A DNA stretch of 63,322 nucleotides from a virus. The notes below the pieces were generated by a model. That model was not told where the DNA came from. It saw only the letters and a list, made by a program, of their open reading frames with translations, and ran no database searches. The stretch covers positions 1 to 63,322 of IMG/VR virus record IMGVR_UViG_3300022680_000066. One strand, written 5' to 3'. Made by a program: the position numbers and the translations under genes. Below, piece after piece: positions 49,926 to 57,629 of this stretch (its first letter is position 1; every line of letters begins with the position of its first letter).

Positions 49926-50129
49926 ATGCCACAAAAATATCTGACAACAGACGATAAGCGAGAGAAGATCCTCGAAATCCTCACCACTACCCACCGACAC
50001 GCCTCCCAGCGCATCAAGCAAAAAATCCGTGCGCTCGGAGCCGCCAACATCCACATACAGCTCCACGACAGCGGCCAGTACTGCATCGTGGGGCAGATAG
50101 ACAATCAACCATTCAACTACTATTATTAA
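49926..50129 (+). CDS. Small hypothetical protein
   Basis: A 67-residue protein, MPQKYLTTDDKREKILEILT onward, with an N-terminal helical part that could be a winged-helix-like DNA-binding motif (TTTHRHASQRIKQKIRALGA) and a beta-like end (IHIQLHDSGQYCIVGQI). AAGGAGC precedes the ATG. First gene after the candidate origin, so replication control is possible but unproven. Confidence 0.55.
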   Translation: MPQKYLTTDDKREKILEILTTTHRHASQRIKQKIRALGAANIHIQLHDSGQYCIVGQIDNQPFNYYY

Positions 50130-50140
50130 GGACAGCCACC

Positions 50141-50320
50141 ATGCCAGACATATATCGCCAAAACGGCTACACCTCTCGCCAAGACTACCTCAACCAGCTG
50201 GCCGAGGACTACGTCACTGACCCCGAAACCGTCCAAGCCCTCGCAACAATCCTAGGCCCAGAAGAAGACTTCGACCAACTCCCAGCCGAGCTACAAGGGC
50301 TGCACGGAGACGACGAATGA
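50141..50320 (+). CDS. Small acidic protein (59 aa)
   Basis: A 59-residue acidic protein, MPDIYRQNGYTSRQDYLNQL onward, ending in QGLHGDDE. AAGGA precedes the ATG, and its stop overlaps the SprT-like start (ATGA). Short acidic phage proteins of this kind often accompany regulators. Function unknown. Confidence 0.6.
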   Translation: MPDIYRQNGYTSRQDYLNQLAEDYVTDPETVQALATILGPEEDFDQLPAELQGLHGDDE

Positions 50321-50742
50321 CACACGAAGACGCCGAACTCGCCTGGAACTACGCTTGCCGCGCCGCAGCCGAAAGACTCAGGCTCCACCTCACCGAAGAG
50401 AAACAAATCGAAGCCATTGACGTGCTCAATCGGCTAGGTTTCTCAATCAATGACCGGCTGACCTCAACAGCCGGAAAAGCCAAATACCTCTCCCTCACAG
50501 TAGAGATATCTGGCCCTATATTTCGTCAAACCTACGTTCTAGCCCAGCTCATAGATACTATCTTGCACGAAATAGCACATCACCTTGCCCTACGTATCGA
50601 CGGCGAAACAGGTCACGGGCCGACCTGGATCAAATGGGCCGAGCGCATCGGTTGCTCAGCCGAACGCACCCACTCAATGCCTCGCGCACGTCGGCGTAGC
50701 CAACAAGAAGCCTTCGAACTCAGAAGCGAACTAAAACTATAG
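50317..50742 (+). CDS. SprT-like zinc metallopeptidase
   Basis: A 141-residue protein with HEIAHH (H84, E85, H88), the HExxH zinc motif, and GHGPTWIKWAERIG downstream as in SprT-like proteins, whose relatives include SPRTN DNA-protein crosslink proteases. It may clear proteins from DNA or process a host target. A C-terminal Arg-rich tail may bind nucleic acid. ATGA coupling to the gene upstream. Confidence 0.8.
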   Translation: MTHEDAELAWNYACRAAAERLRLHLTEEKQIEAIDVLNRLGFSINDRLTSTAGKAKYLSLTVEISGPIFRQTYVLAQLIDTILHEIAHHLALRIDGETGHGPTWIKWAERIGCSAERTHSMPRARRRSQQEAFELRSELKL

Positions 50743-50750
50743 GAACTCTC

Positions 50751-51158
50751 ATGATCTACGCACTATTCACATACAAAGAAACCTCACCATCAGGCGAAAC
50801 CCTCGCCACCGGAGTCATCCAACCATCCGACCTGCAAAAGCTACCCCTGATCTCCCAGGGCCGCGTCCAGGCAGCCAACAACCAAGCCCACGCAGAAGCC
50901 CAATACATCGTTACCCAGGTCGGTCGCATCCTGCACATAGCCCAACAACTGCATATTGTCTGGGATAAACAAGAGGCCAGCTTCATGTCGTACTACGAAG
51001 ACACAGACCCGGCCACAGGCACAACCACATCCATCTACATGGATCTGCGCTGCAAACCAAGCACAAAACAACTCGTAAAAGCATTTCTACAGCGAGAAAT
51101 GGACAAGAAACTCCAAAACACGACACAGAAGTCCTCTCAGGAGAACGAAAATGCGTAA
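50751..51158 (+). CDS. Hypothetical protein
   Basis: A 135-residue protein, MIYALFTYKETSPSGETLAT onward. Mixed alpha/beta, with a helical C-terminus (KQLVKAFLQREMDKKLQNTT) overlapping the deformylase start by eight bases. No recognised family; possible partner of the SprT-like protein or deformylase by coupling only. Confidence 0.55.
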   Translation: MIYALFTYKETSPSGETLATGVIQPSDLQKLPLISQGRVQAANNQAHAEAQYIVTQVGRILHIAQQLHIVWDKQEASFMSYYEDTDPATGTTTSIYMDLRCKPSTKQLVKAFLQREMDKKLQNTTQKSSQENENA

Positions 51159-51591
51159 AATCCTCACCAAAAAGGCACCAGAACTGTCAGCAACCGCCAT
51201 TCCTATCCCTCACGGAGCCAACACCAGACCGCTCCTAGCCGAATTGTTCGATACAATGTACGGACGACAGGGCCTCGGCCTTGCCGCCAACCAGATCGGC
51301 ATCCTGAGTCGCGCAATCGTCATGGATGTCCAAGGGCTGCGGCTGGCAGTCATCAACCCCGTAATCACACCACGAGGAAAAGCCACACGATTCAGCATCG
51401 AATCCTGCCTCTCCTGCCCTGGCAAACGTGTAAGGGTCAAGCGGCACAAGCGCATCACCCTGACAGGTTATAACAGTGAATGGCAGCCAATCAAGCACAA
51501 GCTCAGTGGCCTCGCCGCGGCCTGCGCTCAGCACGAGGTCGATCACCTCAACGGCATCCTCATCACAGACAAAGTAAAGGAGCAGGCATGA
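51151..51591 (+). CDS. def: Peptide deformylase
   Basis: A 146-residue enzyme with all three deformylase motifs: GLGLAANQ (Q48), ESCLS (C86, variant of EGCLS) and QHEVDHLNG (H128, E129, H132). It removes the formyl group from nascent proteins using a bound metal. Phage deformylases are known from cyanophages and vibriophages and are typically short, like this one. It could maintain protein maturation late in infection. Confidence 0.9.
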   Translation: MRKILTKKAPELSATAIPIPHGANTRPLLAELFDTMYGRQGLGLAANQIGILSRAIVMDVQGLRLAVINPVITPRGKATRFSIESCLSCPGKRVRVKRHKRITLTGYNSEWQPIKHKLSGLAAACAQHEVDHLNGILITDKVKEQA

Positions 51592-51911
51592 CCCAACCAT
51601 CGACCCTCGGCGAACGCCTCCGCTGCAAACGACGCGAGAAGAAATGGACTCAAGAGCAGCTAGCCGTCCAGGCCGGAACCAACCAGCCCGTCATACAGAA
51701 GATTGAAAACAACCGCAGCCTCCGGCCACGCAAGATCGCAGCCATCGCCAAAGCTCTCGGCTGCTCCCCCTCGTGGCTCATGTACGGAGAACAACCCAGC
51801 GAGCTGAGCCACGAGGCCATCCAGGTCGCTGAAGCCTGGGCCAAGCTCCCAGAACCACACCAGCTGCAGATCAAAGCCGAAATCTTCCACCTCCTGAGGC
51901 AACAATCATGA
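51588..51911 (+). CDS. XRE-family helix-turn-helix regulator (Cro/CI-like)
   Basis: A 107-residue protein. Residues 7-65 form a classic HTH_3 domain (LGERLRCKRREKKWTQEQLA, NQPVIQKIENNRS, PRKIAAIAKALGCSPSWLMY). The short C-terminal helix may dimerise. It overlaps the deformylase stop (ATGA). Possibly represses an early promoter such as those with TGACA-TGTCA repeats. It has no peptidase domain, so it is not a LexA-type repressor. Confidence 0.82.
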   Translation: MTQPSTLGERLRCKRREKKWTQEQLAVQAGTNQPVIQKIENNRSLRPRKIAAIAKALGCSPSWLMYGEQPSELSHEAIQVAEAWAKLPEPHQLQIKAEIFHLLRQQS

Positions 51912-52243
51912 CAAAGGACACCCAAAACGACTGGCTCGCCCTCATCCCGCCTGAACAATTGGGCGAGATTCTCATCGGCAAGCCCACAAAACGGGCAAAA
52001 TCGTCGGCCAAGCCACGCAATCCCAAGAAGATGACCGGCAAAACCAAGGCCACCTTCAAGGAAATGGCTCCAAAAGTCATTGCGCCGCCCATCCGGGAGC
52101 CTCGCAGAGTCGGCCCCGACCAATCATGCGGTCTGGGGGACAAAAAGGCCGCCATCATGAATGCCACTTATCGACCCGAACACCTTCTCGGTATGAGCCC
52201 ATTCTGCACATGCCACCTGCTAATCGACTGGAGCAACCAATGA
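51908..52243 (+). CDS. Basic hypothetical protein
   Basis: A 111-residue basic protein, rich in Lys and Pro in residues 25-55 (GKPTKRAKSSAKPRNPKKMT), with CTCH near the C-terminus. ATGA overlap with the XRE gene and with the next gene. Possibly nucleic-acid-binding; family unknown. Confidence 0.5.
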   Translation: MTKDTQNDWLALIPPEQLGEILIGKPTKRAKSSAKPRNPKKMTGKTKATFKEMAPKVIAPPIREPRRVGPDQSCGLGDKKAAIMNATYRPEHLLGMSPFCTCHLLIDWSNQ

Positions 52244-52491
52244 CAAACTTCGCACCAACTATCCAAATAGACGGACAAACTGTCACTCCTAAAGGCTACA
52301 TGTGGGTTCTAGGCTTTGCCTTGGCCGGGTGTGACTGGGCCATTAAGGAAGCCAGCAAGCCCGAGTTTTTAAAAACAGTCCGTGCTGGCCTAGAGCAAGA
52401 AGCAATAAAGCGACTAGAGGCAGAAATAGCCCGATACGAATCCAAACTCCTAAAGCTAAAAGAAGAGTTGAGAACAAACCATGCTGAGTAA
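52240..52491 (+). CDS. Small protein with C-terminal coiled coil
   Basis: An 83-residue protein. Residues about 45-80 are a coiled coil (EAIKRLEAEIARYESKLLKL). ATG 52240 overlaps the preceding stop, and its end overlaps the zinc-ribbon gene. Unknown function. Confidence 0.55.
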   Translation: MTNFAPTIQIDGQTVTPKGYMWVLGFALAGCDWAIKEASKPEFLKTVRAGLEQEAIKRLEAEIARYESKLLKLKEELRTNHAE

Positions 52492-52669
52492 AAGCGGAAA
52501 GGTTGAATGGAGCTGCCCAAAGTGCGGGAGCACCGACATTTACACTCTCGACCACCAAGGCGGAGGCTGTATGTCCTGCAAATCGTGGTTTCTTTGGAAA
52601 AGCAGGATTAAAAAGAGTGTAGCTAAGCAAATATACCTGGCAAAAAGAGCCGCTTTTGTTACAAAATGA
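52481..52669 (+). CDS. Zinc-ribbon small protein
   Basis: A 62-residue protein with CPKC (12-15) and CMSC (30-33) pairs, a zinc ribbon, followed by a basic C-terminal helix (WKSRIKKSVAKQIYLAKRAA). Overlaps the previous gene by eleven bases. Probably nucleic-acid-binding or a host-RNAP-binding mimic; no family assigned. Confidence 0.6.
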   Translation: MLSKSGKVEWSCPKCGSTDIYTLDHQGGGCMSCKSWFLWKSRIKKSVAKQIYLAKRAAFVTK

Positions 52670-52760
52670 CCATGAGCCAGCTTGCTACTAAGCCGCATTC
52701 CCCCGAGTGTGGCTTGTTGGCAATTCTGCCACTCAAGGCCAAACCAACAAGGAGCCTAAA

Positions 52761-52973
52761 ATGACATACAAAATCTTTGAAGAACTCAAAATCACCCTCC
52801 GCCTCTACGAGCACCACGAACTCGTCGATTTGGCCGAAGAAGCCGGCGTACATGCCTCCACCCTACGCAACTGGGTCAACGACAACACCCTATGCCCCCA
52901 GCTTCGCACATTCTACCCAGTTGCCTTCGCTCTGGGCTACGACCTGAAGCTCGTCAAACAATCCAAGAGGTAA
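52761..52973 (+). CDS. Small helix-turn-helix protein
   Basis: A 70-residue protein with an HTH of the XRE-like type: ELVDLAEEAGVHASTLRNWV, then FYPVAFALGYDLKLV. AAGGAGC precedes ATG 52761. Could be a transcription regulator of the phage or a Cox/excisionase-like protein, although no integrase exists. Confidence 0.65.
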   Translation: MTYKIFEELKITLRLYEHHELVDLAEEAGVHASTLRNWVNDNTLCPQLRTFYPVAFALGYDLKLVKQSKR

Positions 52974-52976
52974 AAT

Positions 52977-53099
52977 ATGTGCAAACTCAACAAATCCCTA
53001 TACATCCGGCTGCTTGACTGGTGGACAAAACACGAAGACATCGTGCTTGTGCTCGTCCTCCTTGCCGCCGTGCTTCTCAGCCACACCCTTAGAGGATAA
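52977..53099 (+). CDS. Single-span membrane miniprotein (40 aa)
   Basis: A 40-residue protein with one membrane segment (IVLVLVLLAAVLLS) preceded by an aromatic, charged segment (LYIRLLDWWTKHED). It starts three bases after the HTH stop. Phage miniproteins like this may modify membranes; function unknown. Confidence 0.5.
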   Translation: MCKLNKSLYIRLLDWWTKHEDIVLVLVLLAAVLLSHTLRG

Positions 53100-53103
53100 A
53101 TCA

Positions 53104-53409
53104 ATGGAACTTACATTCAAAAACTACAAAGGTCAAATAACCGTCACCACTTATGCCAACGGAGATTATTCACTCTCCTTGACCAGTCTCAAACACGGCC
53201 CTATTGCCCGCATTGCCCGCATAACCACATGGGTTCCTGACCTCGCCCCCGACGAGTATGCCATAAAGAACTGGAGCGAAAATGAAGGCATGCTTGAAGC
53301 CCTCGTCGACCAAGACATTGTCCACCCAAGCCACCGAGACGTGGACACTGGTTTCGTCACAGTCCCTATCGTCAAACTTAAAGTCAGCATCAACCAGCTC
53401 AAAGGATAA
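53104..53409 (+). CDS. Hypothetical beta-rich protein
   Basis: A 101-residue protein, MELTFKNYKGQITVTTYANG onward, predicted largely beta. AGAGGA precedes ATG 53104. No cysteine or active-site signature; function unknown. Confidence 0.55.
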   Translation: MELTFKNYKGQITVTTYANGDYSLSLTSLKHGPIARIARITTWVPDLAPDEYAIKNWSENEGMLEALVDQDIVHPSHRDVDTGFVTVPIVKLKVSINQLKG

Positions 53410-53413
53410 ATCA

Positions 53414-53548
53414 ATGAAGCTCACCAAAATACTGTGTGCCCTCGGCTGGCACAACTACAAAATAATCCAAGAAGGCGGGCTCACCCACCTTGCTTGGTGG
53501 CCCAGAATTGAAAAATGCCGACGCTGTGGCAAGGAGATCAGACAGTGA
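53414..53548 (+). CDS. Small CxxC protein, phage zinc-finger type
   Basis: A 44-residue protein, MKLTKILCALGWHNYKIIQE followed by CRRCGKEIRQ. The C8 and GWH with C35-x-x-C38 give a potential zinc site, a pattern common in small phage proteins. Overlaps the next gene's GTG by four bases. Confidence 0.65.
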   Translation: MKLTKILCALGWHNYKIIQEGGLTHLAWWPRIEKCRRCGKEIRQ

Positions 53549-53817
53549 ACCGCACAATCACCATCACATCATGCAAAGGCTGTCCCTATCGCAGGCAGCG
53601 CCGCTCACATACATCTCACACAACCGTACCAACATGCAAAGCAGTCACTCTAGAAGACATCGATCAATCATATCAGTGCGGCTATTATAAGAAAGAAGCC
53701 GTGCTCCCGCACACGAGACACAATTTCCGAGGCACGACCTACCGCTCCCCGACCTTCGTCATCCCCCGCTGGTGCCCGCTTCCCAAAGCAACCAGCTATG
53801 TTGACGAGTCGGGTTGA
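53545..53817 (+). CDS. Cysteine-rich phage protein, GTG start
   Basis: A 90-residue protein with cysteines at CKGC, CKAV, QCGYY and WCPLP, consistent with a small zinc or Fe-S cluster protein. GTG 53545 overlaps the previous stop (GTGA). The stop overlaps the -35 of the promoter at 53814. Function unknown. Confidence 0.6.
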   Translation: MNRTITITSCKGCPYRRQRRSHTSHTTVPTCKAVTLEDIDQSYQCGYYKKEAVLPHTRHNFRGTTYRSPTFVIPRWCPLPKATSYVDESG

Positions 53818-53842
53818 CAACCAAACATCAATATGATATACT
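53814..53842 (+). promoter_or_regulatory. Rightward sigma-70 promoter
   Basis: TTGACA (53814-53819), 17-bp spacer, TATACT (53837-53842, five of six). A second TTGAC lies 13 bases upstream at 53801. Predicted start near 53849, 42 nt before the gene at 53891. Confidence 0.78.
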
Positions 53843-53890
53843 GGCGATTAGCTACAAAACAACGAGACATAACCACAACGGGAGCCAACA

Positions 53891-54076
53891 ATGGACTTTT
53901 ACACAAAACTATTCTTAATCAACCTAGTCGTGCTCATTCTCACCGTGTGCGCAGGCATCTTCATACCCAACGACGCACTCGATCGCAGTCGTATTGTGCC
54001 CTTGCTCAGCCTGTGGGTAGTGGTCACAGCAGTATCCATACCTGCCTGGGTCATATACGCAATCATCACCTCATAA
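53891..54076 (+). CDS. Two-span membrane protein (61 aa)
   Basis: A 61-residue protein with two membrane segments (about 7-26 and 38-58) joined by a short charged loop (PNDALDRSRI). GGGAG precedes the ATG. It is the first gene behind the promoter at 53814. Might alter the host membrane or exclude other phages; no family. Confidence 0.6.
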   Translation: MDFYTKLFLINLVVLILTVCAGIFIPNDALDRSRIVPLLSLWVVVTAVSIPAWVIYAIITS

Positions 54077-54086
54077 GGTCACAACC

Positions 54087-54293
54087 ATGAAACAGCCCTG
54101 GATAGTCATCAGAAAGTGCCTGCGCCAAGCCCCGTGCTCAACCCAGTCCGGCAACCACCCATGCTCACCCCGAGGCGAGGCCATAACCGGGCACCTCTCT
54201 GAAACCCAGGCCAAGCGAATAGCCCAACAGCTGAGCAATTCGCCCAAACTATCCAGCTACACATATGAGGCCATAAAGGCTACAGACCGCTAA
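54087..54293 (+). CDS. Small hypothetical protein
   Basis: A 68-residue protein with three cysteines (C12, C17, C26) in the first third and a helical C-terminus (SETQAKRIAQQLSNSPKLSS). Its start follows the membrane protein closely. Unknown function. Confidence 0.55.
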   Translation: MKQPWIVIRKCLRQAPCSTQSGNHPCSPRGEAITGHLSETQAKRIAQQLSNSPKLSSYTYEAIKATDR

Positions 54294-54305
54294 CAGGAGA
54301 TTAAA

Positions 54306-54425
54306 ATGGCCCGACAAGTAACCCGATGGCTCAGCCGCGACAACCAAGAGTTCTCAACCGAAGCAGAAGCTGACAAACAAGACGCCTTGCTCGACCTAGC
54401 AACTGAATACGAAGGAGAACCCTGA
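54306..54425 (+). CDS. Miniprotein (39 aa)
   Basis: A 39-residue protein, MARQVTRWLSRDNQEFSTEA onward, helix-rich and acidic at the end. AGGAG lies 9 bases upstream of ATG 54306, and the stop abuts the next start. Position supports expression; function unknown. Confidence 0.55.
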   Translation: MARQVTRWLSRDNQEFSTEAEADKQDALLDLATEYEGEP

Positions 54426-54686
54426 ATGAAACTTAGCCACGATCGAGCTGTATTTTACTTTGGCTTCCTGTCCATCGAGATTTATTGGCCAAAAGTATTA
54501 CACACCTCCTCAGACACAGGCATCTATCTACCGACCCAGCTCTCTATCAAGAGAGCTACCAAATGGGTTACCTGGATGTTAAAGTGGGCATTTGTACTAA
54601 AGATTCTTGGTTTTGGATTTGGCCTAGCTTGGGAGCACTGTGATAACCCCAACTGTCAACCGAAAGACCTCATAGAATCGGCTTGA
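54426..54686 (+). CDS. Small protein with a possible membrane segment
   Basis: An 86-residue protein. Residues about 50-70 are hydrophobic (WMLKWAFVLKILGFGFGLAW) and may insert in the membrane. C-terminal CDNPNC could bind metal. The start directly follows the 39-residue gene. Ends 11 bases before the hairpin at 54698. Confidence 0.55.
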   Translation: MKLSHDRAVFYFGFLSIEIYWPKVLHTSSDTGIYLPTQLSIKRATKWVTWMLKWAFVLKILGFGFGLAWEHCDNPNCQPKDLIESA

Positions 54687-54697
54687 GAGGCAAGCGT

Positions 54698-54728
54698 CAA
54701 TACGTTTGGCACGGTTCCATACGTATTG
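54698..54728. repeat. Hairpin of the dispersed family
   Basis: CAATACGTTTGG (54698-54709), loop CACGGTT, CCATACGTATTG (54717-54728): 12-bp arms with one mismatch. Loop and inner stem match 48190-48204 exactly, and the left arm plus loop matches 44170-44186 for 17 bases. In the 75-bp gap between two genes. Confidence 0.85.
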
Positions 54729-54761
54729 CCAGTTACCTCCCACCCAACAACGGAGATTCAG

Positions 54762-55178
54762 ATGAACGAAGACACTAAAAAGGAGCAACAACCAGTGATC
54801 CGAATATACAGCGGCACATGCTGCATGTGCGACATAGGCATACCCACCCATGAGCGGGACATGCACGGCAACGAGCTATTTTCCGGCGACATAGTCCAAC
54901 TCTGGCACGGCAACTACATCGGAACCGACTATGAAGAGTGGATGCCCTCCAGCGGTCTCACAGCCATCGTCGGCAACCAATATCAATCCTTCTACAACAG
55001 TGACAGAATAGACAAACTAACTGACTCACCCAGACTCTTCACAATGGGAATTGCTGGTTGCGGGATTCAAGATCATGAATGGAAAGTCTCCCTCGTCAAG
55101 AGCCACAAAGACATCATTCCAGGCGAACGATTTCAATCCTTAGGCTTCAACTACAAAGAGCACGGAAACAACCAATAA
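54762..55178 (+). CDS. Hypothetical protein, YopX-like tone
   Basis: A 138-residue protein. CCMCD near residue 20 is followed by ELFSGDIVQLWHGNYIGTDY, which resembles the GDIV motif of YopX-type phage proteins. GGAG precedes ATG 54762. The assignment is tentative; function of YopX proteins is unknown as well. Confidence 0.5.
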   Translation: MNEDTKKEQQPVIRIYSGTCCMCDIGIPTHERDMHGNELFSGDIVQLWHGNYIGTDYEEWMPSSGLTAIVGNQYQSFYNSDRIDKLTDSPRLFTMGIAGCGIQDHEWKVSLVKSHKDIIPGERFQSLGFNYKEHGNNQ

Positions 55179-55203
55179 CACTATTAACTGTTAGGAGCCA
55201 CAC

Positions 55204-55500
55204 ATGCTGATAATACTCCAAAACCGAGTCTACAACCTGAGCAGGTTCGATACTATCTTTCCAACTGACGGAAAGATTCAATACCGGATCGACTTCTGCC
55301 GTGGAGAGGATAGAGAGGAGTGTGCTTTCTACAAAACAAAAGACGAACGCGATGCTGACTGGCTCCGAATCACGAGCCTTATCGAAAGGAGCAACTATCC
55401 TTTCATCGGAATCGACTCCGGCTCCCCAGAAGGAGACCAAACCGTAAAGGCCACCTACAAGGACGGCCAACTTCACATCAACCAAGAGGATCAATCCTAA
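55204..55500 (+). CDS. Hypothetical protein
   Basis: A 98-residue acidic alpha/beta protein (MLIILQNRVYNLSRFDTIFP onward). TAGGAG precedes the ATG. It overlaps the next start by one base (TAATG). No motif recognised. Confidence 0.55.
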   Translation: MLIILQNRVYNLSRFDTIFPTDGKIQYRIDFCRGEDREECAFYKTKDERDADWLRITSLIERSNYPFIGIDSGSPEGDQTVKATYKDGQLHINQEDQS

Positions 55501-55796
55501 TGTGCCAAAAGCAACCCAAAAACAAAAACTACCTCAAACCTATGTTCTGGTACATAGTCGAGGTATCTTTCAGCAGAGGCAATCCAATCCACCGCTGCAT
55601 AGCCTTCCATCGAGAAAAGGGCTGTGTCGAGCTAATCGGCTCATATGACCTGGATGACATGCCTTGTCGCAAGCACATTTCCGAACTAGCCTATTTCAAC
55701 GTTATCAAGCCATTACCCGAAATGGAGGGCGAGCCTGAAGCTTTCCTTCCAAAAGACGCACCTCTCGTAATCTTTGTCGAAGTCCAAACCTCATAA
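55500..55796 (+). CDS. Hypothetical protein
   Basis: A 98-residue protein with a basic N-terminus and a beta-rich centre (FWYIVEVSFSRGNPIHRCIA). Coupled to the preceding gene by a TAATG overlap. No family recognised. Confidence 0.55.
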   Translation: MCQKQPKNKNYLKPMFWYIVEVSFSRGNPIHRCIAFHREKGCVELIGSYDLDDMPCRKHISELAYFNVIKPLPEMEGEPEAFLPKDAPLVIFVEVQTS

Positions 55797-55806
55797 GGAG
55801 ACCGAC

Positions 55807-56571
55807 ATGAAAACAGTCCACCAACACACCGAAGCTGAACTTCTTGCCCTCACTCCCGAAGCCAAACAGCAGCTAATCGAACTTCAATGCGCCCTCGACG
55901 GCGTGCCCCTGCTGCCCACACATCCACAGTGCCCTGAAGCACCACACATCGAATACGATACAGAGAGCTTCAGAGTAGTCATGAGCTACTCTACTGTGGC
56001 TGCGTACAAAACCAGAGACGCTGCCCAATCTGTAGCTGACGCAATCAACACACATAATCAAGTCTATCTTGACTACGAATACTTTGGAGGCCGTCGTGTA
56101 GATTGCCTCAAAGACAACACACCAGCATCCGCAACTGTGGAGCATGTAAAATGCGCTTCCCTCGGTCTCATGGCCGAGCGCAAGGCCGAGCTAACCCAGT
56201 ATAAAAAGGACAAATCCACCTACGACACACTCAAAGAAGCCTATGACAAAGCATCCACCGCTCGGGCCGACTCCATAGCAACAGTCGAAGACGCAATTGC
56301 TGAAGCCCATGCCAACGACTTCAAGCGCAAAGACGCCCTGGCTAAATACAACCACTATGTTGTTATCGCGGACAACAACACAGAAATGGCCATGATATTC
56401 TTTTGCGCCAACTACGCTGATCTGCGCGAGTTCCTGCCGGAGGAATATGTAGCAGATCTACCTAAACGAACTTTGGACGAGATAACTAAAGAAAGAGAAC
56501 CTTATTCCAACGCACTCGGATGTGCCGAAACCACTGACCCTGATGAGATCAAAGTCGACGGAACAGAATAG
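55807..56571 (+). CDS. Hypothetical protein with coiled-coil middle
   Basis: A 254-residue protein. ATG 55807 follows AAGGAG; the ATG at 55774 lies inside the upstream gene. Residues about 125-180 form a probable coiled coil (ERKAELTQYKKDKSTYDTLK onward). It is the largest uncharacterised product in this block. Confidence 0.6.
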   Translation: MKTVHQHTEAELLALTPEAKQQLIELQCALDGVPLLPTHPQCPEAPHIEYDTESFRVVMSYSTVAAYKTRDAAQSVADAINTHNQVYLDYEYFGGRRVDCLKDNTPASATVEHVKCASLGLMAERKAELTQYKKDKSTYDTLKEAYDKASTARADSIATVEDAIAEAHANDFKRKDALAKYNHYVVIADNNTEMAMIFFCANYADLREFLPEEYVADLPKRTLDEITKEREPYSNALGCAETTDPDEIKVDGTE

Positions 56572-56605
56572 CCCTAAAATCAAGTCAACTGTCTTACCGC
56601 TCGTC

Positions 56606-56770
56606 ATGACGCAAGCTCAATTTGACGAGCATTTTTATACGGCACTCAAGCGGCAAAGACAGTTGACACCTAACTCTAACTTCCATATCAAAGGTTTTGC
56701 CATACACAAGTACAGCAGCCTGTTGCAAGCCTTTGCTGAGGAATTCGGACTCATAAAGATCGAGGAATAG
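56606..56770 (+). CDS. Small hypothetical protein, start uncertain
   Basis: From ATG 56606 it encodes 54 residues (MTQAQFDEHFYTALKRQRQL onward). No clear ribosome binding site precedes this codon; in-frame ATGs at 56522 and 56543 would lie inside the previous gene. Residue pattern is helical. Low confidence in the start. Confidence 0.4.
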   Translation: MTQAQFDEHFYTALKRQRQLTPNSNFHIKGFAIHKYSSLLQAFAEEFGLIKIEE

Positions 56771-56774
56771 TTAC

Positions 56775-57005
56775 ATGCGTGCCTGGACATGTACAACTTT
56801 CAAAGGCCATCACCCTGTAGGTGCTGCGGCGGTAGTTGTAGCCGAATGTGAAGAAACAGCATTGCATTGGTTAAAGAAAGAGCTTCAATCCCACGGCCTC
56901 ACTGGCCTAAGATCTGACAGCTCCGAATTAACCAACGTCGATTTAAAACCTTTGCCTGTCCACAGCGGCAGGCTTTGTCGGGTTTTAAATGACGGAAACT
57001 ATTAA
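56775..57005 (+). CDS. Small hypothetical protein
   Basis: A 76-residue alpha/beta protein (MRAWTCTTFKGHHPVGAAAV onward). GAGGA precedes the ATG. Pattern resembles a small ACT- or ferredoxin-like fold, but no function can be given. Confidence 0.55.
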   Translation: MRAWTCTTFKGHHPVGAAAVVVAECEETALHWLKKELQSHGLTGLRSDSSELTNVDLKPLPVHSGRLCRVLNDGNY

Positions 57006-57014
57006 GGAGGTTTT

Positions 57015-57287
57015 ATGACTAACCAAATCCCACCAATAGCCAACCCTCTGGACGAACATTGGAGTCAACCAGACAGTGATGAAATTCTGATCGACAGCTC
57101 CGTCGCAATGATGACTGAAATCAACTTGAATAAACTCAAAGATTGTACTGGCTCGCCCCCGTATCCACCCATAGCAGGCAAGATGTGGCGAACCAAGTGG
57201 CAAGGCAAATGGTGGCTCTGGTGGTACAGCAAGCCAGATCTGTCCGGCAACCACATCGCCCACCGCCGACCAATAACCCTGATATAG
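57015..57287 (+). CDS. Hypothetical protein, Trp-rich C-terminus
   Basis: A 90-residue protein. A very strong Shine-Dalgarno (AAGGAGG) lies 5 bases upstream of the ATG, suggesting high expression. The C-terminal half is Trp-rich (KWQGKWWLWWYSKPDLSG). Not recognised. Confidence 0.58.
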   Translation: MTNQIPPIANPLDEHWSQPDSDEILIDSSVAMMTEINLNKLKDCTGSPPYPPIAGKMWRTKWQGKWWLWWYSKPDLSGNHIAHRRPITLI

Positions 57288-57376
57288 GAGCGCACAATGG
57301 CGAAGCAGATACAATTTTAGATTCAGATTTTGGACGCTCACTTATCCGAGAATGCGAACTTATATAGGAGCCCATC

Positions 57377-57619
57377 ATGGGACAAGCTAAACAACGCGGA
57401 ACCTACAAGCAACGCCGAGAGGCCGCAATCGAACGCATCGCCAAAGAACAAGCAAAGCAACAGAAGGATCGTCAATGCCAAAAACTTTTACGTCACGGAG
57501 AAAACTACAACACCGGCTCTGGCGCAATGACCGCACTTCTCCTGGGTGCGAGCATGGCCGCGCTTCATTCACCTATGCTTTGCGAACCTCTCACCCACAA
57601 ACCCAAACACCGCAGATAA
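57377..57619 (+). CDS. Small basic MGQAKQRGTY-type protein
   Basis: An 80-residue protein beginning MGQAKQRGTYKQRREAAIER, a start seen in many small phage and plasmid proteins of unknown function. The N-terminal 40 residues are a basic helix; a hydrophobic segment follows (GAMTALLLGASMAALHS). AGGAG precedes the ATG. Confidence 0.65.
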   Translation: MGQAKQRGTYKQRREAAIERIAKEQAKQQKDRQCQKLLRHGENYNTGSGAMTALLLGASMAALHSPMLCEPLTHKPKHRR

Positions 57620-57629
57620 GGAATCTCCG

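Noticed and set aside
49404-50104. Open frames on both strands across 49.4-50.1 kb
   Set aside because: Frames are produced by the C-rich, G-poor bias. They have poor starts, odd composition and overlap repeats or the better-supported gene at 49926.
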